64,000 bases of DNA from Sthenelais limicola (taxonomy: Eukaryota; Annelida; Polychaeta; Phyllodocida; Sigalionidae), in assembly GCA_942159475.1 (NCBI GenBank), contig OW804094.1, positions 20,503,067 to 20,567,066 of the forward strand, given 5' to 3'. How positions within the stretch are numbered: the first letter of the stretch is position 1; the number at the start of each line of letters is the position of its first letter. This document shows, in pieces, positions 21,691-31,671 of this stretch. Made by a program: the position numbers and the translations under genes. The notes beneath the pieces were generated by a model that was not told where the DNA came from, did not search any database, and saw only the letters and a list, made by a program, of their open reading frames with translations.

Positions 21691-21850
21691 ACACAGCAAC
21701 TGATGGCCATCATGGTATGTAAGTGTTATAGAGCCAGTGAGTCAGTTAAATTAACTTATATATAAACTATTTTACTCTGTTAATGAAGAAATAAAGGCAA
21801 TTCATCAACTCAACTGGTAATGAAGAAACTACAAAAAAGCAGGAACTGAT

Positions 21851-21930
21851 ACTTGTTATTGACCGAGGGAGCGCGGGAAGATAGAGGGCGTTAGCCCAAG
21901 ATCTTCTGCGCTCCCGAGGTCACTAACAAG
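21851..21930 (+). repeat. Truncated palindrome J5 (unit 2)
   Basis: Only the inner ~31-bp arms (TTGACCGAGGGAGCGCGGGA and its partner) remain. The outer left arm was lost at the duplication junction. Confidence 0.85.
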
Positions 21931-22146
21931 GGTACAGACTTCGCCCGAGCTTTGTTCCATATTTATTACACCCCATTAATAAATAACAAATATAATTAAT
22001 TAAAAATAAAAGAAGTAATTTAAGTTTTTGGTGGACCTACTTGTTGTATGCACCAAGGGTGACATAACTCACATGTTATGCACCACTTTGACCAAGTGTG
22101 ACATACAATGCTGAAGGTATAGGAAGCAACATCACAGGGGTGTAAT

Positions 22147-22432
22147 AATATCTGTTTCTCTCTACCTTTTTCTCTATATCTATTCCCTGGGTAAGACCAT
22201 AAACTGCCTTTCTGTCTCTTTTTCTATCTCTCTCTCCTTTTCTTCTCTTTCTCTATTTCCTGGGTAAGATCATGAAGTGCCTTTCTGTCTCGTTTCACTG
22301 TCTCTCTCTCCCTTCTTCTCTATCTCTATTTCCTGGGTATGATAATAAACTGCCTCCCTCTCAGTTCTCCTGCCCTTGATATAACCTTCAATGTGTTGAT
22401 AAGGGCATAAAGCAACCAATCTCACTCTAACG
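22147..22432 (-). repeat. Family C segment within unit 2
   Basis: Near-identical to 20160-20438; one difference is GGGCATAAAG for GGGCGTAAAG. Confidence 0.85.
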
Positions 22433-22463
22433 CACAGCCCAGAAGCTATCCCTGTCCACATAT

Positions 22464-22692
22464 GGGTCAGATTTTCATGTACAATTGGCAGCTGTACACA
22501 TTTAGGAAATTCTTCTATATTAGGCTAAAAAATGAAGAATACCGGGTATATCTGAGTATATTTGGTATCGCATTGATTTAAAGTATCAGTTCTGTTATGT
22601 TAAACTGCATTTTGAAGCTCATTTCTGTCTTAAATGTGGGTTATTTGAGAGGATTGGTGAAGGCAAATTGTACATTTTCTGAGAATCTGACC
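22464..22692 (+). mobile_element. Family A MITE (unit 2)
   Basis: Paralogue of 20472-20706 with a 5-bp deletion in the left TIR (GATTTTCATGTACAATTGG). It differs more than the surrounding unit does. Confidence 0.9.
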
Positions 22693-22944
22693 ACATATAT
22701 ACCAGTACCAGCTGGTATTGCTTGGGGTGAAGGTGTAAATATTGACATCAATACCTGTGCACTATTTGTTAGTGGTGGTCACTGAGGCCAGGTGACCACT
22801 TGTGACCACTGGTCAGTGTATAAGTGACCAGTGGCCAGTGTTTGGTGGGCGGGTAAATATAGGCAGTGTATATATGTACACACAGTGCACCTGTTAGTAC
22901 TTCACCCTGGACTCCACCCTAACCTGCCTTATACATATATATAG

Positions 22945-23001
22945 GGGTCAGATTTTGAAAAAATGTACAATTCGCCTTCACCAATCCTCTGAAATAACCC
23001 A
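22945..23001 (-). mobile_element. Family A MITE stump (unit 2)
   Basis: Starts GGGTCAGATTTTGAAAAAAT and stops at AAATAACCCA, where the 30-bp array begins. Unit 1 keeps about 50 bp more. Confidence 0.8.
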
Positions 23002-23550
23002 GGGGTGCACTGTAGTATGTGTATGTATGAATGATCAAGTGTTGTGGGGTGCACTGTAGTATGTGTAGGTGTTGTGGGGTGCACTGTAGTATGTGTAGGT
23101 GTTGTGGGGTGCACTGTAGTATGTGTAGGTGTTGTGGGGTGCACTGTAGTATGTGTAGGTGTTGTGGGGTGCACTGTAGTATGTGTATGTATGAATGATC
23201 AAGTGTTGTGGGGTGCACTGTAGTATGTGTATGTATGAATGATCAAGTGTTGTGGGGTGCACTGTAGTATGTGTAGGTGTTGTGGGGTGCACTGTAGTAT
23301 GTGTAGGTGTTGTGGGGTGCACTGTAGTATGTGTAGGTGTTGTGGGGTCCACTGTAGTATGTATAGGTGTTGTGGGGTGCACTGTAGTATGTGTAGGTGT
23401 TGTGGGGTGCACTGTAGTATGTGTAGGTGTTGTGGGGTGCACTGTAGTATGTGTAGGTGTTGTGGGGTGCACTGTAGTATGTGTAGGTGTTGTGGGGTGC
23501 ACTGTAGTATGTGTAGGTGTTGTGGGGTGCACTGTAGTATGTGTAGGTGT
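23002..23550 (+). repeat. 30-bp minisatellite (unit 2 only)
   Basis: The unit GTGTTGTGGGGTGCACTGTA plus GTATGTGTAG repeats about 16-18 times; three units carry an extra GTATGAATGATCAA. Unit 1 has only the word ATCAAGTATGTGTAGG. Because 30 is divisible by 3, all six frames stay open; none is a gene. Confidence 0.95.
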
Positions 23551-23785
23551 GAATGAGCAGTCTGTGAGTTGCTCTGTGAGTTACTCTGTGTGTTGTTGTG
23601 GCAGGGTTTACACAGCTGGGGGTGGGTAAACACACATGGGAGGCCTGTAGGGATATAAGGGTGCATGTGTGGGGGGTGGTAGGGAGCAGGTGAGAGGGAG
23701 AGGGAGAGGCAGAAGGCCCGGTGAGTTACTCACATACACTCTAAGGCTTGGATGTTGGAGGATCAGAGACTCAGAGTTAAGGATG

Positions 23786-23823
23786 GTGGGGGGGGGGGGG
23801 TTAGGGGGGGGTTGGGATGGGGA
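23786..23823 (+). other. G-rich run, G-quadruplex-capable
   Basis: GGTGGGGGGGGGG then TTAGGGGGGGG, TTGGGATGGGG gives at least four G runs of three or more. Unit 1 has a shorter run (21309-21342). Confidence 0.6.
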
Positions 23824-23884
23824 GTATCCATGGATTTGTCTGTGGACCGCTGGTGCCTGCTGATGTCTGCAGGTGCCTGCTGAT

Positions 23885-25518
23885 TCCTTGAGATTATATT
23901 ATACACCACAAACTGCACCAGCAGCCCCTCAATGTCAGTCTTAATCCTTTATCATTAATCTCAGGATCATACACCACAAACTGCACCACCAGCCCCTCAA
24001 TGTCAGTCTTAATCCTTTATCATTAATCTCAGGATCATACACCACAAACTGCACCAGCAGCCCCTCAATGTCAGTCTTAATCCTTTATCATTAATCTCAG
24101 GATCATACACCACAAACTGCACCAGCAGCCCCTCAATGTCAGTCTTAATCCTTTATCATTAATCTCAGGATCATACACCACAAACTGCACCAGCAGCCCC
24201 TCAATGTCAGTCTTAATCCTTTATCATTAATCTCAGGATCATACACCACAAACTGCACCACCAGCCCCTCAATGTCAGTCTTAATCCTTTATCATTAATC
24301 TCAGGATCATACACCACAAACTGCACCAGCAGCCCCTCAATGTCAGTCTTAATCCTTTATCATTAATCTCAGGATCATACACCACAAACTGCACCACCAG
24401 CCCCTCAATGTCAGTCTTAATCCTTTATCATTAATCTCAGGATCATACACCACAAACTGCACCAGCAGCCCCTCAATGTCAGTCTTAATCCTTTATCATT
24501 AATCTCAGGATCATACACCACAAACTGCACCAGCAGCCCCTCAATGTCAGTCTTAATCCTTTATCATTAATCTCAGGATCATACACCACAAACTGCACCA
24601 GCAGCCCCTCAATGTCAGTCTTAATCCTTTATCATTAATCTCAGGATCATACACCACAAAACTGCGCCAGCAGCCCCTCAATGTCAGTCTTAATCCTTTA
24701 TCATTAATCTCAGGATCATACACCACAAACTGCGCCAGCAGCCCCCTCAATGTCAGTCTTAATCCTTTATCATTAATCTCAGGATCATACACCACAAACT
24801 GCACCAGCAGCCCCTCAATGTCAGTCTTAATCCTTTATCATTAATCTCAGGATCATACACCACAAACTGCACCAGCAGCCCCTCAATGTCAGTCTTAATC
24901 CTTTATCATTAATCTCAGGATCATACACCACAAACTGCACCAGCAGCCCCTCAATGTCAGTCTTAATCCTTTATCATTAATCTCAGGATCATACACCACA
25001 AACTGCATCAGCAGCCCCTCAATGTCAGTCTTAATCCTTTATCATTAATCTCAGGATCATACACCACAAACTGCATCAGCAGCCCCTCAATGTCAGTCTT
25101 AATCCTTTATCATTAATCTCAGGATCATACACCACAAACTGCACCAGCAGCCCCTCAATGTCAGTCTTAATCCTTTATCATTAATCTCAGGATCATACAC
25201 CACAAACTGCACCAGCAGCCCCTCAATGTCAGTCTTAATCCTTTATCATTAATCTCAGGATCATACACCACAAACTGCACCAGCAGCCCCTCAATGTCAG
25301 TCTTAATCCTTTATCATTAATCTCAGGATCATACACCACAAACTGCACCAGCAGCCCCTCAATGTCAGTCTTAATCCTTTATCATTAATCTCAGGATCAT
25401 ACACCACAAACTACACCAGCAGCCCCTCGCTGTCAGTCTTAATCCTTTATCATTAATCTCAGGATCATACACCACAAACTGCACCAGCAGCCCCTCAATG
25501 TCAGTCTTAATCCTTTAA
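23885..25518 (+). repeat. 68-bp minisatellite, about 24 copies (unit 2)
   Basis: Same unit as 21425-21690, mostly in the CTCAGGATCATACACC variant. Variants include CACCACCAGC for CACCAGCAGC and two 1-bp insertions at 24660-24745. An antisense frame at 24553-24804 is a repeat product. Confidence 0.95.
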
Positions 25519-25837
25519 TATCACACAGCAACTGAGGGCCATCATGGTATGTAAGTGTTATAGAGCCAGTGAGTCAGTTAAATTAACTTACATATAAGCT
25601 ATTTTACTCTGTTAATGAAGAAATAAAAGTAGTTCATCAACTCCACTGGTAATGAAGAAGCTACAAAAAAGCAGGAACTGACACTAGAGTTGCCCATGGT
25701 GGTGTAATGGAGAATCAGCTTTCTATAATTGTATATCTTGATTAATTAACCCCAGGGGGCGCCTGTGTATCTCCTTCCTCCCACCGTGTATTACTAGCCC
25801 TGATAAGACTACAAGACTACAATACTTTATTACATGA

Positions 25838-25921
25838 GGGTCAGATTTTTAGAAAATATACACTTGGCAGATGTTCACATGTAGTGAATTTTGCTAAATT
25901 AGGCTGCAAAGCTTGATAATA
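25838..25921 (+). mobile_element. Family A MITE fragment
   Basis: GGGTCAGATTTTTAGAAAAT, then GTGAATTTTGCTAAATTAGG. The rest is missing. Confidence 0.7.
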
Positions 25922-25975
25922 GTTTTCAAACAATAGACAAGGACAGAACTAATTAATAATCTCTATAAGTCACCT

Positions 25976-26845
25976 TTCCCTTCCCCTCCTCCTCCTCCTC
26001 CTTTCCCTTCCACTCCCCCTCCCCCTTCCCCTATTCCTCCTGACCCCCTCCCCCCCTCCCCCTCCCCGTCCCCCTCCTCCCCGTCCCCCTCGATCCTTTC
26101 CCCCCTCCTCCTTCCCCTCCTCCCTCCCCTCCTTTCCCCCTCCTCCTCCCCCCTCCTCCTCCCTCCTCCTCCTCCCCCGTCCCCTCCTCCCCCGTCCCCC
26201 TCCTCCCCCCGTCCCCCTCCTCCTTCCCCTCCTCCCCTGCCCCTCCTCCTCTCCCTCCCCCCTGCCGTCCCCCTCCCCTCCCCCCTCCCCCTCCCCGCCC
26301 CCTCCCTTCCCCCTCGCCGTCTCCCTCCTTCTCCCCCTCTCCCTCCTCTCCCTCCTCCTCCTCCCCTCTTCCTCCTCCCCCCTCCCCCTCCTCCTCCCCT
26401 CCCTCCTCCTCCCCTCCTCCTCTCCCTCCTCCTCCTCCCCTCCAGCTCCCCCTCCTCCTCCCCCTTTCCCTCCTCCTCCCCCTTGCCCTTTTACCCCCAC
26501 TCCTCCCCCTCCTCCTCCCCCTCCCTTCCCCGCCTCCTCCCCCTCCTCCTCCCCCTCCTCCTCCTCCCTCTCCTCCTCCCCCTCCTCCTCCTCCCCCTCC
26601 CCCTCCTCTTCCCCCTCCTCCCCCTCCTCTTCCTCCTGCTCCTCCTGCTCCTCCCTCTCCTCCTCCCCCTCCTCCCCCCTCCCCCTCCTCTTCCCCCTCC
26701 TCCCCCTCCTCTTCCTCCTGCTCCTCCTGCTCCTCCCTCTCCTCCTCCCCCTCCTCCCCCTCCCCCTCCTCTTCCCCCTCCTCCCCCTCCTCTTCCTCCT
26801 GCTCCTCCTGCTCCTCCCTCTCCTCCTCCCCTCCTCCCTCCACAC
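25976..26845 (+). repeat. 870-bp polypyrimidine (CCT/CCCT) tract
   Basis: The plus strand is almost purely C and T, built of CCTCCTCC, CCCCTCC and CTTCCCC words. A longer unit, CTCCTGCTCCTCCTGCTCCT, recurs near 26632, 26716 and 26797. The purine strand gives long Gly/Glu/Arg frames that are artefacts. Such mirror-rich tracts can form triplex DNA. Confidence 0.95.
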
Positions 26846-27175
26846 AACTACGCCCTCCAGACCCTCAGTACAAGTCCATGCTATTTGTTCTTCTCAGACT
26901 AAATGGAAAACCTCGCCCTATTCAGTCTTGTTATCTAGAATTAATTTAGGCCTCAGTAGAAATATAATTAGCTTATCAGCATGCATCTCGCCTTATCACT
27001 GTTATCTCTGGCTCAGATGTCATGGCTGACGGGTGATTACTGGATAGATGATGGTATCAGGTGTAGTAGAGAATGAAAGGGAGAAATGTAAAGCTTTCTC
27101 CCACTATACACCCATGATTAACACCTTAGATTATCCAGCAGGTCCTCAGAACATGTTCTCTGTAATCTCTACGCA
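26846..27175. other. Unique sequence, nothing recognised
   Basis: No frame or repeat identified. Confidence 0.5.
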
Positions 27176-27635
27176 TTAATATACGCAGCTGTACACATTT
27201 ACACATTTGGGTCAGATTTTCAGAAAATGTACAATTCGCCTTCACCAATCCTCTCGAATAACCCACATTTAAGACGAAAACGACCTTCAAAATGCAGTTT
27301 AACATAACAAATCTTATACTTTAAATCAATGCGATGCCAAATATATTCAGATATACCCGGTGTTCACCATTTTTCAGCCTAGTTTAGAAGAATTTACTAA
27401 ATGTGTAGTACTTCCAATTGTACATTTTCGGAAAATCTGACCCATTTAGTAAATTCCGCTAGATTAGGCTGAAGATGATAATATTAGGTATATCTGGGTA
27501 TATTTAATATCATATTGATTTAAACAATCTGTTTGGTTATGTTGAATGGAATTTTGAACCTTATTTGTGTCTTAAATTTAGGTTATTTAAGAGAATTGCT
27601 GAATATGAATTGTACATTTTCTGAAATGCTGACCC
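27176..27635 (+). mobile_element. Family A MITE interrupted by another A element
   Basis: The left subterminal word GCAGCTGTACACATTT lies at 27186-27201. The rest (AGTAAATTCCGCTAGATTAG to CTGAAATGCTGACCC) resumes at 27448. The intervening DNA is a complete A element. Confidence 0.8.
27209..27443 (-). mobile_element. Family A MITE nested in family A
   Basis: Starts GGGTCAGATTTTCAGAAAAT and ends GGAAAATCTGACCC. ATTT is duplicated at both ends (27205-27208 and 27444-27447), and ATTT is part of the host element's CACATTTAGTAAATT block. Confidence 0.9.
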
Positions 27636-27657
27636 TTGTAAGCATTGAATCTTTGAA

Positions 27658-27724
27658 TCTCATTGTTGTTTGAAATTTGGATTGTTTGATAGGATTGGTA
27701 AGGGCGAAAAGTACATTTTCTGGA
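27658..27724 (+). mobile_element. Family A right-end fragment
   Basis: TTGAAATTTGGATTGTTTGA through AGTACATTTTCTGG matches the A right end without the terminal CTGACCC. Confidence 0.6.
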
Positions 27725-27765
27725 GAGTTCTCTTTGTGTAGGAAATCTCTCATGCTTGGAGTGTT

Positions 27766-27792
27766 AGGTACTGTTAGTACTAGCCAGGCATT
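27766..27792 (+). repeat. Left copy of 27-bp direct repeat flanking an A element
   Basis: Begins AGGTACTGTTAGTACTAGCC. An identical copy is at 27989-28015, immediately after the A element. Confidence 0.95.
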
Positions 27793-27988
27793 TTCAGAAA
27801 ATGTTCAATTAGCAGCTGTACACATTTAGTAAATCCTGCTAAATTATATAGTATATTCGGCATTGCATTGATTCTAGCAATCTGTTTGGTTAGGTTGAAC
27901 TGTATTTTGAACTTTATTTTTGTCTGAAATTTGGGTTATTTGAGATGATTGGCGAAGTTGAATTGTACATTTTCTGAAAATCTGATCC
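27793..27988 (+). mobile_element. Family A MITE, left tip replaced
   Basis: Begins at TTCAGAAAATGTTCAATTAG inside the left TIR; the right end is CTGAAAATCTGATCC. It also has an internal deletion after CTGCTAAATTA. Confidence 0.88.
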
Positions 27989-28015
27989 AGGTACTGTTAG
28001 TACTAGCCAGGCATT
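27989..28015 (+). repeat. Right copy of 27-bp direct repeat
   Basis: Identical by eye to 27766-27792. Confidence 0.95.
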
Positions 28016-28089
28016 GTGATGGCAGAAAACATAGGCTATCAGCTGCAATAGGCACTATCTATGATGACGTCACAGACGCTAGTCTATAT

Positions 28090-28324
28090 GGGTCAGATTT
28101 TCAGAAAATGTACAATTTAACTTCGCCAATCTTCTCAAATAACCCAATTTTCAGACGAAAATAAAGTTCAAAAAAGAGTTCAACCTAACCAAACAGATTG
28201 CTATAATCAATGCAATGCTGAATATACTCGAATTTACCTAGTATTGGTCAAATTGCAGCCTAATTTAACAGAATTTACTCAATGTGTAGAGCTGCCAATT
28301 GTACATTTTCTGAAAATCTTACCC
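28090..28324 (-). mobile_element. Family A MITE
   Basis: Starts GGGTCAGATTTTCAGAAAAT and ends CTGAAAATCTTACCC, flanked by ATAT on both sides. Confidence 0.93.
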
Positions 28325-28678
28325 ATATGTTCTTATCATACATATACTATACCTCTCCCATGGGGGGAGTGTATTTGTCATATGAAGCTGCTATTCCAGT
28401 TTCTGATAGGTAATGCCCAAGGGACCTTTCTCAATCTAGATAGAAGTAATATATATATTTCTCACTATCAGAAGAAGACATCCAAGTCCCTGGATTTATT
28501 CTTCTTTGTTTGTTTGTTCCCTTTTATCCTTCTTCATTTCTTGTGAACATGGAGGAAAAAGGTCTAGGATAAAATGACTTCATGCAAATTGTTTCAGCCT
28601 ACAACCTCTTTGCCTCTGGGGTTACCCAGTGAGTATTGTCCACCTAGTACTCCACACTATGGTAATCTTACTATAATA
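28325..28678. other. Unique sequence, nothing recognised
   Basis: A plus frame (28244-28546) starts in the A element and has no recognisable domain. Confidence 0.45.
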
Positions 28679-28811
28679 TATACCCATATACCTGATACAC
28701 ATGCTGGCACTCAGCTGGTCAAGTGTGGAAGACAGTACTCACCTAAAAAGTACAAGGAAACATTATTACAATGTGAACAGCTTATATAGATATCATAACA
28801 ATATTAACAAA
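28679..28811 (+). repeat. 133-bp dispersed repeat G, copy 2
   Basis: Matches 3987-4119 except for TATATAGATATC in place of TATTTAGATATC. The flanks are unrelated to those of copy 1 beyond the boundaries. Confidence 0.85.
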
Positions 28812-28984
28812 ATAATGTAGCTAAATGTTATTCCAATATTGACAACTACAGGTCGCCCAGCGAGAGTACCGCCTATATTTCTGAGCTTTCTCTTCTAACC
28901 AGAATTTCTGGAGGTGTAACTTGAACCACCTCCTCTCTCTGGCTACTTTTCTTTTCTTTTAAATCCAGGTTCTAACCAACAAAA

Positions 28985-29055
28985 ATGCCACTGATCCATG
29001 TAGGGAGGACCTCGCCACCCTTCTACACCTACAGAACCAGCTAAACAACAATCAC
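28985..29055 (+). mobile_element. Family E internal fragment
   Basis: CCATGTAGGGAGGACCTCGC and CACCTACAGAACCAGCTAAA match the interior of the element at 19120. Confidence 0.65.
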
Positions 29056-29623
29056 TATAATGTAATTAATGACTTGGCCTCTAAATGAATAAAAATAACA
29101 CCCCAAAAAACAATAGATTCGCTTACAATTTTGGTGTAGTTAAACAGAACCATTATTTAAAATAACAAAATCACTTTGTGTTGGCGGGAATCAAGCAGCA
29201 GAGTTAAACAACTTTAAATAGGCTTTCAAAGCAGAGGAAAAGCAGAGGAAAAGAAACGAAAACGAATCGACTAGCATGAATAAAATGATGCTTTACCGAA
29301 TTGATATGAGTGAAAAGCCGCACTAAGTTTTGCTGAAGTTGGTTACTTTTTCAACCAGTTTCGTTTCACAACCTTGACTGATTTTTCCGGTAAATGGAAA
29401 GGACACTTTGATCTGGGTCTTTTCTGTGTAAGATATGGGGAAAAACAAGCAGAGCAGAGCATTACTGACGCCGGATGTGACGTCATGTGCTGAACTCTGG
29501 TCGAATTGTCGTCTGCTAATGTCCCAGTGTTGGGGATTAGCGCCGCGTGGTGGGAAGAAGTCGCACTAGAAAGTGTGAGAATTATCTGTGAAAGTTGGGT
29601 GATGTCGCAGGGGATCTCCTCCA
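29056..29623. other. No supported gene
   Basis: A minus-strand frame of 107 codons (29343-29666) runs into the adjacent A element and shows no domain. Purine-rich AAGCAGAGGAAAAGCAGAGG at 29228 is a short tandem. Confidence 0.4.
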
Positions 29624-29868
29624 GGGTCAGATTTTCAGAAAATGTACAATTGGCAGCTCTACACATTTAGTAAATCCTGCTAAATTAGGCTGCAATATGG
29701 TCAATACTAGGTAAATTCTAGTATATATTCGGCATTGCATTGATTCTAGCAATCAGGCAATCTGTTTGGTTATGTTGAACTGTATTTTGAACTTTATTTT
29801 CGTCTGAAATTTGGGTTATTTGAGAGGATTGGTGAAGTTGAATTGTACATTTTCTGAAGATCTGACCC
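29624..29868 (+). mobile_element. Family A MITE with clear TCCA duplication
   Basis: Starts GGGTCAGATTTTCAGAAAAT and ends CTGAAGATCTGACCC. TCCA occurs at 29620-29623 and 29869-29872. A 9-bp repeat of AGCAATC lengthens the interior. Confidence 0.93.
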
Positions 29869-29892
29869 TCCAGATGAAAGTAGAGAGTGTTT

Positions 29893-29925
29893 GGGGAGAT
29901 GGGGGCGGGGGGAGGGGGGAGGGGG
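29893..29925 (+). other. G-quadruplex-capable G run
   Basis: GGGGAGATGGGGGCGGGGGG, then AGGGGGGAGGGGG: five closely spaced runs of four or more G, just beyond the A element. Confidence 0.75.
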
Positions 29926-30231
29926 CACCAGATCCAATATTTGTCTATCAGACCACATTGAAAAGATTCGAAAAGGCCGAAATAAAAATATTAAAACAAC
30001 TTAGTGGAAGTGCAAATTTCACGGGTTGTAATAACCCAGAGGCACTCGCTTCAAGCTGTGTTTGCTAGTTCAATATGATTCTTAAATTATAGCCTGATAC
30101 AAGAGTTTTGGTTTGAATTAGTAAAATATTTACGAAATGAGCTTATATAATTAAGTAGATCAACATCGGCAATGAGAATTGTTGGTGAGAGTAAGATTTC
30201 CGTTATGACAAATACTACTAACACACAGTTC
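29926..30231. other. Unique sequence, nothing recognised
   Basis: No gene or repeat family member seen. Confidence 0.5.
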
Positions 30232-30235
30232 AACT

Positions 30236-30640
30236 GTGATGTGTTTTGGAAAATGAGTCATAAGTCGCAAAAATGGATTTTGAGATATCTTCATATTTGA
30301 AAAGATGAGATCAACTCAATTCCAATGACAGTAAATAGTCTAATAATCTAATAAGTATTTCTAGAATTTAAGTTAGATATTTTTATTAAAAAAGAAAAAC
30401 TGTGCCATATTTCTGGTGGGCAATAACCACTAAAGTAACTAAATATACTCCATATGAAGACCTTTAAAACGAAAGGAAATGTTACATACATTGTCATGAA
30501 ATTTGATACACCGATTGATATAAGTCTACTTGACAAACTCCCTAAAAATCAGAACATTGCAATAAAGTGATCTTGTAAAATAGATACTTTGAAAAATATC
30601 ATTTTTGCGACTTGTGACCCATTTTACTTGAACACATCAC
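30236..30640 (+). mobile_element. Family B MITE with AACT duplication
   Basis: Starts GTGATGTGTTTTGGAAAATG and ends CTTGAACACATCAC. AACT flanks both ends (30232-30235, 30641-30644), which supports a 4-bp target duplication outside the usual ATAT context. Confidence 0.92.
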
Positions 30641-30644
30641 AACT

Positions 30645-31349
30645 GTTTAGCACGAACCGTAACTTCTGATGTAGTGTAATGTCCTTAATGCCGCCTTCCA
30701 TTGCCCCCTCCCCCTTCATTCTCCCGCCATTTTCACCTTCACACCTTTCCCTCATTATCGCTCGGGTGAAGGCCCCCTGGTGACCTTTTGTGGTGTTAAC
30801 TGAAGGCGGTTGAGCCACCATTTTCCACACCCTCCCCTCCCACTACTAGCCCTGTAGTCTTAATGTTTCATCACTCCATCCTCAGCTATTACTACAAAAT
30901 AGTTTTACCAAATCTATTATAGAATTACGGTTCTTAAGACTGAAGTTAACAATATTCTGCTGCTGTTGTATGTTTATACAAGTATTTAAATTTGGATTGA
31001 CAGACAGAAAATGAGCGCAGTGAGTGATAAGAAGTGAAACCACCAGGAAAAAATAAATCCTATAAGATTAATTTCTCGATTAAAAGCCAATCATCATCAT
31101 GATTGCCACAATCATGACCACTTGTAAAAATTCAAAAGTATTGCTTTCCAGTAGATTGCTCATACCTCCCTCAAAATGCTTCTAATCTGAATATAAACAT
31201 TATCCCATACCCCCCTGACTGTCAGGAAGACAGTCATGCTTTCAGATTCATAATTGGACAGTTAGTTCCTCCGTAATAAATTATTTCCATCGGCCGCATC
31301 AAGGCTTTCAAATCAATATAAATCACCTGAGTCTGAGCCTACACATATT
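30645..31349. other. Mostly unique; contains a family K fragment
   Basis: CAATATTCTGCTGCTGTTGT with neighbouring TTACCAAATCTATTATAG and GTGAGTGATAAG (30900-31030) is a diverged copy of the K repeat near 39430, 57650 and 58970. No gene seen. Confidence 0.5.
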
Positions 31350-31500
31350 TTTCAAAGTAATAACTTCAAAGTATTTAAAAGTGATTTATTCACAAGATCT
31401 CTTTATTGGAATGTTCCTATTTTTCTAGAGTTTATCACTTTCAGTCATGTAAATTTGTGTATCAAATTTCAAGACATTGTATTTGATATATTCTTGCATA
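31350..31500 (-). mobile_element. Family B internal fragment
   Basis: TTCAAAGTATTTAAAAGTGA, TCACAAGATCTCTTTATTGG and GTATCAAATTTCAAGACA match B. No termini. Confidence 0.7.
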
Positions 31501-31671
31501 TTGATTGTTATCGTAAGCCTGAAGCATGGCGCGTTTGAGTGATTTCCTAATCCCCAAATTCTGTTATGCTAATGCCTTGTAGCGCGTAGAATTAAAATTA
31601 CGCAACGCACATGACACCTACACAATTTCATCCTACATATTTCTGAGCATGTATCTACTGTACATTTTATG

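Larger units (their letters stand above)
19859..21850 (+). repeat. Tandem segmental duplication, unit 1
   Basis: Sequence from ACTTGTTATTGACCGAGGGA to GCAGGAACTGAT is repeated immediately at 21851 (offset 1992 bp). The first ~580 bp of the two units show only a handful of differences. It contains a family C segment, two A elements and four 68-bp repeats. Confidence 0.93.
21851..25681 (+). repeat. Tandem segmental duplication, unit 2 (expanded)
   Basis: Second copy of 19859-21850, ending GCAGGAACTGA before unique DNA. It is longer only because of an inserted 30-bp array and the enlarged 68-bp array. The junction TGATACTTG combines the left and right edges with a few bases of shared sequence. 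Confidence 0.93.

Noticed and set aside
22919..23666. Several 80-165 codon frames
   Set aside because: All are products of the 30-bp minisatellite; the same unit appears in all six frames.
25970..26902. Gly/Glu/Arg-rich and Pro/Leu-rich frames up to 291 codons
   Set aside because: Low-complexity translation of the CT tract in several overlapping frames, with no other coding sign.
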